Shown here one piece after another: positions 45,421 to 54,002 of a DNA stretch of 64,000 nt; the first letter of the stretch is position 1, and the number at the start of each line of letters is the position of its first letter. The position numbers and the translations under genes were made by a program. This DNA is from Streptomyces sp. CG1. Lineage in GTDB: Bacteria; Actinomycetota; Actinomycetes; Streptomycetales; Streptomycetaceae. Below the pieces are notes generated by a model, which saw only the letters and a program-made list of their open reading frames with translations, was not told the origin of the DNA and searched no databases. Where the stretch lies: contig NZ_CP163518.1 in the NCBI RefSeq assembly GCF_041080625.1, forward strand, positions 3,224,001 to 3,288,000, written 5' to 3'.

Positions 45421-46830
45421 ATGTTCCAGAACGCCGACGAGGCCAAGAAGTTCATCGCGGACGAGGACGTCAAGTTCGTCGACGTCCGGTTCTGCGACCT
45501 GCCGGGCGTCATGCAGCACTTCACGGTGCCCGTTGAGGCGTTCGACCCGGACGAGGAGCTGGCCTTCGACGGATCGTCGATCCGCGGTTTCCAGGCCATC
45601 CACGAGTCCGACATGGCCCTGCGCGCCGACCTCTCCACGGCCCGTGTGGACCCGTTCCGGCGCGACAAGACCCTCAACATCAACTTCTTCATCCACGACC
45701 CGATCACGGGCGAGCAGTACTCCCGTGACCCGCGCAACGTGGCGAAGAAGGCGGAGGCGTACCTGGCGTCGACCGGTATCGCGGACACTGCGTACTTCGG
45801 TCCCGAGGCCGAGTTCTACGTCTTCGACAGCGTCCGCTTCGCCACCACCGCGAACGAGTCCTTCTACCACATCGACTCCGAGGCGGGCGCCTGGAACACC
45901 GGCGCCATCGAGGACAACCGTGGTTACAAGGTCCGCTACAAGGGCGGCTACTTCCCGGTCCCGCCGGTCGACCACTTCGCCGACCTGCGCGCCGAGATCT
46001 CCCTGGAGCTGGAGAAGAACGGCCTGAAGGTCGAGCGCCAGCACCACGAGGTGGGCACCGCCGGCCAGGCGGAGATCAACTACAAGTTCAACACGCTGCT
46101 CGCGGCCGCCGACGACCTGCAGCTCTTCAAGTACATCGTGAAGAACGTGGCCTGGCGCAACGGCAAGACCGCGACCTTCATGCCGAAGCCGATCTTCGGT
46201 GACAACGGCTCGGGCATGCACGTGCACCAGTCGCTGTGGAGCAACGGCGACCCGCTGTTCTACGACGAGGCCGGTTACGCGGGCCTGTCGGACACCGCCC
46301 GCTACTACATCGGCGGCATCCTCAAGCACGCCCCGTCGCTGCTGGCCTTCACCAACCCGACGGTGAACTCGTACCACCGTCTGGTGCCGGGCTTCGAGGC
46401 GCCGATCAACCTGGTGTACTCGCAGCGCAACCGCTCCGCGGCCATGCGTATCCCGATCACGGGCTCCAACCCGAAGGCCAAGCGCGTCGAGTTCCGCGCG
46501 CCCGACTCCTCCGGCAACCCGTACCTGGCCTTCTCGGCCCTGCTCCTCGCGGGTCTGGACGGCATCAAGAACAAGATCGAGCCGGCCGAGCCGATCGACA
46601 AGGACCTGTACGAGCTGGCTCCCGAGGAGCACGCGAACGTCGCCCAGGTCCCGACCTCGCTGCCGGCCGTCCTCGACTCGCTCGAGGCCGACCACGAGTT
46701 CCTCCTCCAGGGCGACGTCTTCACGCCGGACCTGATCGAGACGTGGATCGACTTCAAGCGCACCAACGAGATCGCGCCGCTCCAGCTGCGTCCGCACCCG
46801 CACGAGTTCGAGCTGTACTTCGACGTGTGA
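45421..46830 (+). CDS. glnA: Glutamine synthetase type I
   Basis: GSI-beta makes glutamine from glutamate, ammonia and ATP as a dodecamer. The 469-residue protein has [10 protein letters not shown], the metal-site [39 protein letters not shown] and the adenylylation Tyr397 in [11 protein letters not shown], exactly at the E. coli position, so GlnE control is expected. AGGAGGAG precedes ATG 45421. A four-box GlnR operator lies ~100-135 bp upstream. A second, unrelated glutamine synthetase (glnII) is 10 kb downstream. Confidence 0.98.
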   Translation: MFQNADEAKKFIADEDVKFVDVRFCDLPGVMQHFTVPVEAFDPDEELAFDGSSIRGFQAIHESDMALRADLSTARVDPFRRDKTLNINFFIHDPITGEQYSRDPRNVAKKAEAYLASTGIADTAYFGPEAEFYVFDSVRFATTANESFYHIDSEAGAWNTGAIEDNRGYKVRYKGGYFPVPPVDHFADLRAEISLELEKNGLKVERQHHEVGTAGQAEINYKFNTLLAAADDLQLFKYIVKNVAWRNGKTATFMPKPIFGDNGSGMHVHQSLWSNGDPLFYDEAGYAGLSDTARYYIGGILKHAPSLLAFTNPTVNSYHRLVPGFEAPINLVYSQRNRSAAMRIPITGSNPKAKRVEFRAPDSSGNPYLAFSALLLAGLDGIKNKIEPAEPIDKDLYELAPEEHANVAQVPTSLPAVLDSLEADHEFLLQGDVFTPDLIETWIDFKRTNEIAPLQLRPHPHEFELYFDV

Positions 46831-46852
46831 CAGACGCTCCTGCGGACTGGAC

Positions 46853-46879
46853 AGGCCCCCCGGCTCAGCCGGGGGGCCT
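46853..46879 (+). terminator. Terminator after glnA
   Basis: AGGCCCCCCGG (46853-46863) pairs with CCGGGGGGCCT (46869-46879) around CTCAG, followed by TCC. The next gene is on the opposite strand 10 bp further, so it probably serves both. Confidence 0.82.
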
Positions 46880-46888
46880 TCCCCGTGT

Positions 46889-47896
46889 TCAGCCCGTGTG
46901 CCGGAAGCGGCGGCGGTACTCCGTCGGGGTCGTGTCGAGCTGGCGGCGGAAGGCGCGGATCAGGGTGTCGACGGTGTGGAAGCCGCAGGTCGAGGCCACC
47001 CGGTCGAGGGTGTCGTCGGTGGTCTCCAGCCGGCCCCGGGCCGCCTCGACCCGGGCGGACTCGATGTACGACGCGGGGGTCGTCCCCAGTTCGGTGCGGA
47101 ACAGCCGGGTCAGCTGGCGTTCGCTGACATGGGCGTGGGCGGCGAGGTCGGCGACCGTGAGCCGGCCGGTGGCGTGCTGGGCGATGTGCCGGCGCAGGTC
47201 GTCCATGCGCCGGGTGGTCGAGACGGGCTCGATGGGGACGCTGAACTGGCTCTGGCCGCCCGGTCGCTTCAGGTACATCACCAGCTGCCGGGCCACGCGC
47301 AGCGCGACGGCCTCGCCGAAGTCCTCGGCGACGAGGGCGAGCGACAGATCGAGGCAGGCGGTGATGCCCGCGCCGGTCCACACCTTGCCGTCGCGGATGA
47401 AGATCGGGTCGGCGTCGACCTCGACGGCGGGGTGCTCGGCGGCCAGCTGCGGCGCGGTCGACCAGTGGGTGGTGGCGCGCCTGCCGTCGAGCAGTCCGGC
47501 GGCGGCGAGCAGATGCGCGCCCACGCACACGGAGGCGATGCGCCGGGCCCGGCCGGCGAGGGTGCGCACCCAGCGGACCAGGCCCTCGTCGGTCACGGCG
47601 CGCACCCGGCGCCGGTCGTCGACCTCGACCGCGCCGGGCACCAGCAGGGTGTCGATGGTGTGCCGGGCGGCCTCGGCGAAGGTGAGGTCGGGCAGGACGC
47701 GCACCCCGGCCGCGGTGGTGACCGGGTCCATGGTCTCGGCGGCCAGGACGACCTGGCAGCCGGCCGCGTCGTCGGTCTCCCGGCGCAGCAGCGCGAACAC
47801 CTCGGGCGGGCCGGTGACGTCGAGCAGGTCGACGCCCTCGAAGAGGAGGACGACGACGAACCGTTCCACGCTGTGCACGAGGGCCCCCGATCCCAC
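46889..47896 (-). CDS. GlxA-type AraC regulator (DJ-1/PfpI domain plus HTH)
   Basis: The 335-residue regulator has an N-terminal DJ-1/PfpI-like domain (FVVVLLFEGVDLLDVTGPPEV, nucleophile-elbow-like SVCVGAHLLAAAGLLDG). A C-terminal AraC domain follows with two helix-turn-helix units (LTVADLAAHAHVSERQLTRL, LDRVASTCGFHTVDTLIRAF). Such regulators usually control the divergent gene. Here that is the isochorismatase-like hydrolase only 73 bp away, so a shared operator is likely. GTG 47896 opens the frame. Confidence 0.9.
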   Translation of the reverse strand: MGSGALVHSVERFVVVLLFEGVDLLDVTGPPEVFALLRRETDDAAGCQVVLAAETMDPVTTAAGVRVLPDLTFAEAARHTIDTLLVPGAVEVDDRRRVRAVTDEGLVRWVRTLAGRARRIASVCVGAHLLAAAGLLDGRRATTHWSTAPQLAAEHPAVEVDADPIFIRDGKVWTGAGITACLDLSLALVAEDFGEAVALRVARQLVMYLKRPGGQSQFSVPIEPVSTTRRMDDLRRHIAQHATGRLTVADLAAHAHVSERQLTRLFRTELGTTPASYIESARVEAARGRLETTDDTLDRVASTCGFHTVDTLIRAFRRQLDTTPTEYRRRFRHTG

Positions 47897-47969
47897 ATCC
47901 CGCTGATGTCCGGATCTGCAAGTTACATGACATTGCCGCCACGGGGAGGTCGCTCATAGCGTGATGACC

Positions 47970-48560
47970 ATGGCTACGACGACTCTGCGTGACCTCAACG
48001 GCTTCGATCAGACCCCGGCCTCGCTCGCCGGCTCGACCCTGATCCTCATCGACTACCAGAACACCTACACCCGCGGCGTGATGGAACTGGCGGGCTGGCA
48101 GGCCGCCCTCGACGCGGGCGCCGACCTGCTGGCCCGGGCGCGGGCCGCGGGCGCGACGGTCGTCCATGTCGTCAACGACGGCGGCGCGGGCACGCCGTAC
48201 GACATCCGCGAGGAGATCGGGCAGATCCATCCGCGGGTCGCGCCGGCCGAGGGCGAGTCGGTGGTCGTCAAGCAGGTGCCGAACGCGTTCCTCGACACGG
48301 ATCTGGCCGTGCACGTGGACGCCGCCGGGCACAAGGACGTGATCATCGCCGGTTTCATGACGCACATGTGCGTCGTCTTCACCGCTCAGGGCGCGTTCCT
48401 GCGGGGCAACAGGCCGACCGTCGTCGCCGACGCCTGTGCGACCCGGCCGCTGGGCGCCGCCGTCGCCGAGGTGTCCGCCGAGCAGCTCCATCACGGCGCG
48501 CTCGCGACGATCGAGGACCTGTGGGGCGTCGTCGTCCCGTCCGCGGCGTCGCTCGGCTGA
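47970..48560 (+). CDS. Isochorismatase-family cysteine hydrolase
   Basis: The 196-residue enzyme has the family triad: Asp in LILIDYQNTYT, Lys in VVVKQVPNAFLDT and Cys in GFMTHMCVVFTAQGA. Members hydrolyse amides such as nicotinamide or N-carbamoyl compounds; the exact substrate is unknown. TAGCGT (47957-47962) ends 7 nt before ATG 47970, which favours this leaderless start over the ATG at 47964. It pairs with the divergent GlxA-type regulator, a frequent arrangement. Confidence 0.88.
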   Translation: MATTTLRDLNGFDQTPASLAGSTLILIDYQNTYTRGVMELAGWQAALDAGADLLARARAAGATVVHVVNDGGAGTPYDIREEIGQIHPRVAPAEGESVVVKQVPNAFLDTDLAVHVDAAGHKDVIIAGFMTHMCVVFTAQGAFLRGNRPTVVADACATRPLGAAVAEVSAEQLHHGALATIEDLWGVVVPSAASLG

Positions 48561-48565
48561 AATCC

Positions 48566-48589
48566 GCCCGCCCCGGCCCCGGGGCGGGC
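48566..48589 (+). terminator. Hairpin after the hydrolase gene
   Basis: GCCCGCCCCGG and CCGGGGCGGGC are self-complementary around CC, starting 5 bp behind the stop codon. In RNA the inner pairs would open to form a loop. Confidence 0.6.
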
Positions 48590-48677
48590 AACCGGGCAAC
48601 CTTTCCCGCTTCCCAGGCTTCCTACTCTCGGGGGATCATCCTTCCTGACCCTGCCGGACTAGAGAGGTTTAACGGGG

Positions 48678-48932
48678 ATGACGGAAAAGGACAACTGGGA
48701 GCGGGAATTCGATCACCGTTGGGCGAATTCCGCCGAGCACAAGGAGCCCTCCGCCCGGGCCCGGATGCTCGCCGCGCGCTGGAAGGAGAACCCGCCGAAT
48801 CCGGCGCCCTTCCGCGCCGACCCCGAACCGGCGCGGCGCCGGTCGTCGTGGGCGTCCACGGCCATGGTCTTCGGCTGTGTGATCGCGGTCATGGTGCTGA
48901 TCGGGCTGGTGCAGTTCGGCTCGGCGCGCTAG
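48678..48932 (+). CDS. Small C-tail-anchored membrane protein, 84 aa
   Basis: The 84-residue protein starts MTEKDNWEREFDHRWANSA, continues with a charged, Pro-rich stretch (KENPPNPAPFRADPEPARRR) and ends with one helix (STAMVFGCVIAVMVLIGLVQF). The topology is a cytoplasmic head on a C-terminal anchor. The ATG follows AGAGAGGTTTAACGGGG. I recognise no named family. It precedes htpX by 174 bp, which contain no other gene. Confidence 0.72.
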   Translation: MTEKDNWEREFDHRWANSAEHKEPSARARMLAARWKENPPNPAPFRADPEPARRRSSWASTAMVFGCVIAVMVLIGLVQFGSAR

Positions 48933-49106
48933 CCCGTGGTAGCGGGCGGAGGGGGACGAACAGCGAACGAACAGCGGACGTACAGCGACAGCCGGCGACT
49001 CACAGGTACGTTTTGCTGCTCCTAGGGCCGTTCCCAACCACTTCATGGGAGTCGGCAGGTGCACACTGGACAGCGGGACGAGTGCCTGACTGCGGGGTGA
49101 TGCAAG

Positions 49107-50027
49107 ATGCAGAGCCGCTTCCGGAGCGATCGACGGCTGACCGTGCGCATGGGGCTCACGCTGTTCCTGCTCGGTCTGCTGTACGTGGGCTTCATCGCAG
49201 CGTTGATCACGCTGCTGAGGTCCTGGGTGCTGGTCGTCGTGCTGGTCGGAGCGATGTTCGTGGCACAGTTCTGGTTCTCCGACCGGATCGCCATGTTCGC
49301 GATGCACGGCCGGGTCGTGGAGCGCGAGGAGTATCCCGAGCTGCACGCGGTGATCGACCGGCTGTGCGCGATCGCCGACATGCCCAAGCCGGTGGTCGCG
49401 GTGTCCGACATGGACATGCCGAACGCATTCGCGACCGGCCGCAATCCCGACCATGCCGTGGTCTGTGTGACCACGGGGCTGCTACGGCGGCTGGAGCCGG
49501 CCGAGCTGGAGGGCGTGCTGGCGCACGAGCTGTCGCACGTCGCGCACAAGGACGTCGCCGTGATCACGGTCGCGTCCTTCCTCGGTGTGCTGGCGGGCCT
49601 GATCGTGCGGTTCGCCTTCTACTCGCAGGTCTTCGGCGGGGGCCGCAGGGACCAGAACACGGCGGTCGTCTTCGCCGCGGTCATGGGCGTCTCCGCAGCG
49701 GTGTACGCGATCAGCTTCCTGCTGATCCGGGCGCTGTCCCGGTACCGGGAGCTGGCGGCCGACCGGGCGGCGGCACATCTGACCGGGCGGCCCTCGGCGC
49801 TGGCGTCGGCGCTCACCAAGGTCTCCGGGGACATCGCCCGGATCCCGACCAAGGACCTGCGCACCGCCCAGGCCTTCAACGCCTTCTACTTCACCCCGGC
49901 GACCGGGAAGGAGCCCGGTGTCGAGCGGTTCTTCTCCACGCACCCGACCCTGGAGCAGCGGCTGGAGCAGCTGGGCCGGATCTCGGCGGAGCTGGGCGAG
50001 GCCGCCACTCCCGGGAAAGCGAGCTGA
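49107..50027 (+). CDS. htpX: M48 zinc metalloprotease HtpX
   Basis: The 306-residue membrane protease degrades damaged membrane proteins. It has two N-terminal helices (GLTLFLLGLLYVGFIAALITL and WVLVVVLVGAMFVAQFWF), the zinc motif HELSHVAHKD, a further hydrophobic pair, and the third-ligand region SRYRELAADRAAAHLTG. The C-terminal STHPTLEQRLEQLGRI is typical of HtpX. The next gene is pspAB, 31 bp downstream, so the two form an envelope-stress pair that complements pspA-pspAA at 9 kb. Confidence 0.94.
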   Translation: MQSRFRSDRRLTVRMGLTLFLLGLLYVGFIAALITLLRSWVLVVVLVGAMFVAQFWFSDRIAMFAMHGRVVEREEYPELHAVIDRLCAIADMPKPVVAVSDMDMPNAFATGRNPDHAVVCVTTGLLRRLEPAELEGVLAHELSHVAHKDVAVITVASFLGVLAGLIVRFAFYSQVFGGGRRDQNTAVVFAAVMGVSAAVYAISFLLIRALSRYRELAADRAAAHLTGRPSALASALTKVSGDIARIPTKDLRTAQAFNAFYFTPATGKEPGVERFFSTHPTLEQRLEQLGRISAELGEAATPGKAS

Positions 50028-50058
50028 ACACATGGCACTGCGGAAGGCGGGCTGAGCA

Positions 50059-50643
50059 GTGGGGCTGCTGGACATCCTGCTGGGCCGTACGAAACCCGTC
50101 GCGCCCGATCTCGACCAGCTCTTCGCGCTGCCCTCGGCGGCCGTGACCCTCCAGGCCGCGGCCGGTTTCACCCCGACCGGGACGGGGGCGGTGTGCTTCG
50201 CCACGGTCGAGGGGGCGGCCTTCGAGCAGACCCACCGGGAGGTGCAGGCGCTGCTGGACGCGGACGCCGACCGCAGTGGCCCGCCGGTGGAGCTGCGACG
50301 GGACGACTACGGCTACTCCTGGCTGGTCTCCGCGCGCAGCCCGGAGCAACTGCCGGAGCTGGTCAACGATCTGCACGCGGTGAACAGCGCGATGGAGGTC
50401 AACGGCTTCGGCCCGCAACTGCTGTGCTCGCTGGCCGCGTTCACGGACGACGGCGGCCGCAGGCTGGCGCTGGTCTATCTCTACAAGCGCGCCGCGTTCT
50501 ATCCCTTCGCGCCGCTGCCCGGCGGTGGCGAGCGGCGGGACAGCGCGCTCGAACTCCAGGTGAAGGCGGCGCTCGCGAACGATCTCAGGATCGAGCAGGA
50601 CCTGAGCCGCTGGTTCCCGGTGTGGGGCGCCCCCGGTCTGTGA
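50059..50643 (+). CDS. pspAB: PspA-associated protein PspAB
   Basis: The 194-residue protein begins MGLLDILLGRTKPVAPDLDQ and contains FALPSAAVTLQAAAGFTPTG, the PspAB signature as I recall it. It has no membrane helix. It lies directly behind htpX and is taken to share its transcript. The family is linked to PspA by genome context; its action is not established. GTG 50059 has GGAAGGCGGG upstream. Confidence 0.85.
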   Translation: MGLLDILLGRTKPVAPDLDQLFALPSAAVTLQAAAGFTPTGTGAVCFATVEGAAFEQTHREVQALLDADADRSGPPVELRRDDYGYSWLVSARSPEQLPELVNDLHAVNSAMEVNGFGPQLLCSLAAFTDDGGRRLALVYLYKRAAFYPFAPLPGGGERRDSALELQVKAALANDLRIEQDLSRWFPVWGAPGL

Positions 50644-50659
50644 CCGGGGACGCCGTCGC

Positions 50660-50944
50660 TCACCTGCTCTTCTCGCGCTCCTGCCGGCGGGACTCGAAGG
50701 GGCGCTCACGGCGGTAGCGGCGCTCCCACCTGGCCTGCCGGTCCCGGCGCTGCCGGTAGGCGCGGTAGCTGTCGGGCGGGGGCGGGGTGCCCACGCCGGT
50801 GCCGGTGGCCGGTGGCGTACCGGGGGAACCACGACCGTGCGTCGCGTACAGATACAGCAGCGCGACGGCGGCGAGCCACCACAGATGGTTTCCGATTCCG
50901 AGGATCACCAGGACGACGGTCGCGGACGCGACGATGCCACGCAT
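50660..50944 (-). CDS. Small membrane protein with Arg-rich tail, 94 aa
   Basis: The 94-residue protein has two short hydrophobic segments (IVASATVVLVILGIGNHLWW and LAAVALLYLYATHG), a Gly/Pro/Thr linker and a strongly basic tail (RQRRDRQARWERRYRRERPFE). GGAGG precedes ATG 50944. I recognise no family. It is convergent with pspAB, 16 bp apart. Confidence 0.72.
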   Translation of the reverse strand: MRGIVASATVVLVILGIGNHLWWLAAVALLYLYATHGRGSPGTPPATGTGVGTPPPPDSYRAYRQRRDRQARWERRYRRERPFESRRQEREKSR

Positions 50945-51158
50945 GACGGACCTCCTCCGTGGGACAAGGGTGGCTGGGGTGGAGTGTGTCGGCTTCGTGC
51001 CGTTTGTTCAGCGTAGGGACCACGAGAGGAGGACCGCATCCCGTTTTCTGCCCGGCGAGGCCGCAGTGAGTGAATGGCCCCCTGAGCGAACTCTCCTGTT
51101 TCACCCACGACTTCGACGGTGAACGGACGACCCGCTGATCCTGGCCGGCTTCAGCGGC

Positions 51159-51193
51159 GGGGGTTCCCCGCAAGAGCGAAGCCGAGAGTTGCG
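51159..51193 (+). repeat. Palindromic dispersed repeat, copy C
   Basis: GGGGGTTCCCCGCAAGAGCG and the following AAGCCGAGAGTTGCG share the core GAGCGAAGCCGAGAG with two copies at 54.9-55.2 kb. Here the arms are CGCAA/TTGCG, different in sequence from the other copies but still complementary. Confidence 0.6.
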
Positions 51194-51289
51194 TATACCC
51201 GCTTCGAACTCCCGGAGGCAAAGCCCCCATTGGGCTTCTGGTTCCGTGACCACACCGAGGACCGGCGGGAGTTCGTGACCCGTCTGCTG

Positions 51290-51322
51290 GATGCCGGGTG
51301 CCCCGGCGGGGCACCCGGCATC
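51290..51322 (-). terminator. Hairpin terminator behind the 51.35-kb gene
   Basis: GATGCCGGGTGCCCC (51290-51304) and GGGGCACCCGGCATC (51308-51322) form a perfect 15-bp stem with a 3-nt loop. On the minus strand it lies 29 bp behind the stop codon of the next gene. Confidence 0.75.
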
Positions 51323-51350
51323 GGCGACGGTGTCGGTGTCGGTGTCGGTG

Positions 51351-51671
51351 TCAGCGGTTGTAGCGCATGAAGGCGCGGACCATGTGGCAGGTGGTGTCGG
51401 AGGGTGGGCGCATGCCGATTTCCTCCGCCTTGCTGCGGATCTTCTCGTCGCGGGCCTGGGCCGGGAGGTAGATCCCCGAGTCGAGCAGGGCTATGGCGAG
51501 GCGCATGGCCTTCAGGCGGCGGTTGTGGGTGACGTACCAGTCGCGCGGGCGTCCGGCCGGCAACGGGCGCTTTGTCACGGGCTCGTAGGGCGAGTCGAAC
51601 AGCACGGGGTGCTGGACGGTGGACTGGGTGGGCAACGGCTTCGGCTTCAGGGCGGCAGCGGGCACAGGCAT
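51351..51671 (-). CDS. Conserved hypothetical protein, ~106 aa
   Basis: The product ends RSKAEEIGMRPPSDTTCHMV then RAFMRYNR and has the helical run YVTHNRRLKAMRLAIALLDS. It is soluble, with no signal peptide. ATG 51671 has GGAGG directly abutting it, which is too close to serve as its ribosome binding site. An in-frame ATG at 51755 would give 134 residues (MSVQGSKLEAVFES...) and may be the true start. I recognise no family. Confidence 0.6.
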   Translation of the reverse strand: MPVPAAALKPKPLPTQSTVQHPVLFDSPYEPVTKRPLPAGRPRDWYVTHNRRLKAMRLAIALLDSGIYLPAQARDEKIRSKAEEIGMRPPSDTTCHMVRAFMRYNR

Positions 51672-51846
51672 CCTCCTGTCGCGGTCGGGGCACCGACCGG
51701 ACGGCCCGGCGATGCTCTCGAACACTGCCTCCAGTTTACTGCCCTGCACTGACATCGAGGAGACCGCAGAGTTCGACAAACATCCAGGTGAGCAGGTTGA
51801 TTGACCACCTGTCACAGCAGGTTTGCGTGATGCCTGTGGGGTGGCT

Positions 51847-53409
51847 TCAAATTCGAACATGGGTCGTCGGCAAGGGCCGTCGGCCGGGGCCCGTGGCCGT
51901 CCCCGCGGCCATGGCCCGCAACGCGCCTTTGTCCACTTTGCCGATACCGGTGAGAGGCAGGCGCTCCGTCCACCAGACCGTGGTCGGCCGGTGCGCCGGG
52001 GCGAGCTTCTCCGCCACGAGCGCACATGCCTCGACGGCGGCGGAGCGGCTTGCCGTACGGCCGGGGGCCGGTACGAGGAAGGCACAGACCTCCTCGCCCG
52101 TCAGCGCACTGGGTCTGCCGACCACGGCGGCCTGACCGACGGCGGGGTGCCGGGCAAGGGCCGCTTCGACGGGCAGGCTGTAGACGTTGTCCCCGTCGAC
52201 CACCACCATGTCCCTGACCCGGTCGTCGAGGTAGAGATACCCGTCGCCGTCGAAGTGCCCGAGGTCGCCGGTGCGCAGCCACCCGTGCCGCAGCACCTCC
52301 GCGGTGAGGTCGGGCCGCATCCAGTAGCCCGACATACCGGCAGCCGACCGCACCCACACTTCGCCCACTGTTCCGGCGGGCAGCGGCCGCCCGGCAGCTC
52401 CGGGCCCCCGCACCTCGATCTCCACGCCGGGCGCCGGGCGCCCCACCGAGCCGAGCAGCCAGGGCCGGCCGGCGACGGCCGCCGTGTGATCGGCGGGGGT
52501 CAGCCGGGTGATGACCGCGTTCTCGGTCGCTCCATAGCCCTGCTGCCAGCGGCAGCCCCAGGCGGTGACCGCCTGCCACAGCCGCTGCGGCAGGACCGGC
52601 GCGGCGCCGTAGCTGATGGCTTCGAGACCCGGGATCCCGTCGGCGGTCCGGGGGTCCTCGAGGAGCCGGTAGATCATGGGCGGCATCAGATAGGTCGACG
52701 CCGGCCCCAGTCTCCGGCAGGCGGCCGCCAACTGCCCCGCGTCGAAGGCGGACAGCACCTCCACCCGGCCGCCGGAACGCCACTGTTCGAGGCAGCGGCC
52801 ACCGGACCGCGCGGCCAGGGAGGCCACCGAGACAAAAGTCCCCGGACCGTGGTGGCCCCCGGCGCCGCGCGTGTCCTGTCCGCCGGGGCGTGCCGCCAGC
52901 GCACGGAAGGTGGTGGCGACGCCTTTCGGGCGGCCGGTGGTGCCTCCCGTGTACGCCACCCGGGCCACGTCGTCCTCGCGGGCCGCGACCGGCACCGCGA
53001 CCGCTTCGCGATGCGCGGCCCGCGTGAGCACCTCGGCCAGCGTCAGCCGCGGCACCTCCGTGTCCGGCACCGGTACGTCGTGCACCACCAGATCGGGGCG
53101 GCAGTCCCGGAGCACGTGTTCCACCCCGTAGGTGGACGCGTCCCGCACCACCAGCGTCAGCCGTGCGCCGAGGACATGGGCGGCGGTTCGCAGGAACAGC
53201 GCCTGAGCCCGGTTCTCGCCCAGCACACACGCCAGACCGGAGCCGCGGCACGCCCCCGCGTCGCCCAGCACGCCGGCGATCCGGTAGACCTCTTGGAGCA
53301 GTGCGCCGTGGTCGAGCACGCGACCGCCGAGGCCCGCACCACCCAGCGCCGGGCGGTCGGCATGGCCCTCCAGCGCCTCGATGAGCCGGGTCACGTAAGT
53401 CGCCGCCAC
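51847..53409 (-). CDS. Stand-alone AMP-forming acyl-CoA synthetase/ligase
   Basis: The ~520-residue adenylating enzyme has the P-loop-like core motif VAYTGGTTGRPKGV, the aromatic motif QGYGATENAVI, the hinge LRTGDLGHFDGDGYLYLDD and the catalytic Lys in LTGIGKVDK. It activates a carboxylic acid as acyl-AMP and passes it to CoA or a carrier. No carrier protein, condensing or tailoring gene is adjacent, so product and partner are unknown. GTG 53409 is a guess, with no good ribosome binding site visible; GTG 53396 is the alternative. From memory it has no counterpart in the S. coelicolor order, so it may be a strain-specific insertion. Confidence 0.85.
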   Translation of the reverse strand: MAATYVTRLIEALEGHADRPALGGAGLGGRVLDHGALLQEVYRIAGVLGDAGACRGSGLACVLGENRAQALFLRTAAHVLGARLTLVVRDASTYGVEHVLRDCRPDLVVHDVPVPDTEVPRLTLAEVLTRAAHREAVAVPVAAREDDVARVAYTGGTTGRPKGVATTFRALAARPGGQDTRGAGGHHGPGTFVSVASLAARSGGRCLEQWRSGGRVEVLSAFDAGQLAAACRRLGPASTYLMPPMIYRLLEDPRTADGIPGLEAISYGAAPVLPQRLWQAVTAWGCRWQQGYGATENAVITRLTPADHTAAVAGRPWLLGSVGRPAPGVEIEVRGPGAAGRPLPAGTVGEVWVRSAAGMSGYWMRPDLTAEVLRHGWLRTGDLGHFDGDGYLYLDDRVRDMVVVDGDNVYSLPVEAALARHPAVGQAAVVGRPSALTGEEVCAFLVPAPGRTASRSAAVEACALVAEKLAPAHRPTTVWWTERLPLTGIGKVDKGALRAMAAGTATGPGRRPLPTTHVRI

Positions 53410-53514
53410 AGTCCCATGGAAAGCCGGGCATGACCGTCGTGCAACACAGACCCGCGCGCGGTGGCACCCGACACCCCCACCGGCGGGAGCCGGTTCTCGC
53501 ATACCGTGTGCGGC

Positions 53515-53883
53515 ATGGAAATCTGGATCAATCCGGCCTGCTCCAAGTGCCGCAGCGCCATCAGCCTGCTCGACGCCGAGGGGGCCGAGTACACCGTCCG
53601 CCGCTATCTGGAGGACGTGCCGAGCGAGGACGAGATCAGGGCCGTACTCGACCGGCTGAACCTCGAACCGTGGGACATCACCCGCACCCAGGAGGCCGCG
53701 GCCAAGGAGCTGGGGCTCAAGGACTGGCCGCGGGAGGAGGGTTCCCGGGACCGGTGGATCGCCGCGCTCGCCGAGCACCCCAAGCTCATCCAGCGGCCGA
53801 TCATCACCGCCGACGACGGTACGGCCGTGGTGGGCCGCTCCGAGGAAGCGGTACGGGAGGCCCTGTCGCACAACAAGAGCTGA
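53515..53883 (+). CDS. ArsC/Spx-family reductase-like protein
   Basis: The 122-residue thioredoxin-fold protein has NPACSKCRSAISLLDAEGAE at the N-terminus, with the active Cys of the ArsC family in a CxxC arrangement. It also has RPIITADDGTAVVGRS near the C-terminus. It may act as an arsenate reductase or a general YffB-like thiol protein; no ars transporter is nearby. TACCGT (53502-53507) lies 7 nt before ATG 53515, so a leaderless mRNA is likely. Confidence 0.88.
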   Translation: MEIWINPACSKCRSAISLLDAEGAEYTVRRYLEDVPSEDEIRAVLDRLNLEPWDITRTQEAAAKELGLKDWPREEGSRDRWIAALAEHPKLIQRPIITADDGTAVVGRSEEAVREALSHNKS

Positions 53884-54002
53884 GTCACGCTCAACTGGTC
53901 TGTGACGCAGCCCACTTCATCGACTCCCGCAACCACTGAGTATCCCCGTTCGGTATCTCGTACATAGCGGCGTACGCTCCCCTACCTCTTCAGGAGGCGC
54001 GC

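Larger units (their letters stand above)
50945..51350. other. Intergenic region with possible gene remnant and repeat
   Basis: These ~400 bp contain no intact gene. On the plus strand, 51190-51298 translates to a protein-like stretch (LGFWFRDHTEDRREFVTRL then LDAGCPG) without a convincing start. It lies directly behind a palindromic repeat (51159-51193). It may be the end of a decayed gene. A strong hairpin (51290-51322) and a (GTGTCG)4 microsatellite (about 51330-51353) follow. Confidence 0.4.

Noticed and set aside
51330..51354. (GTGTCG)4 tract as a regulatory element
   Set aside because: A simple microsatellite behind a terminator; no link to a promoter.
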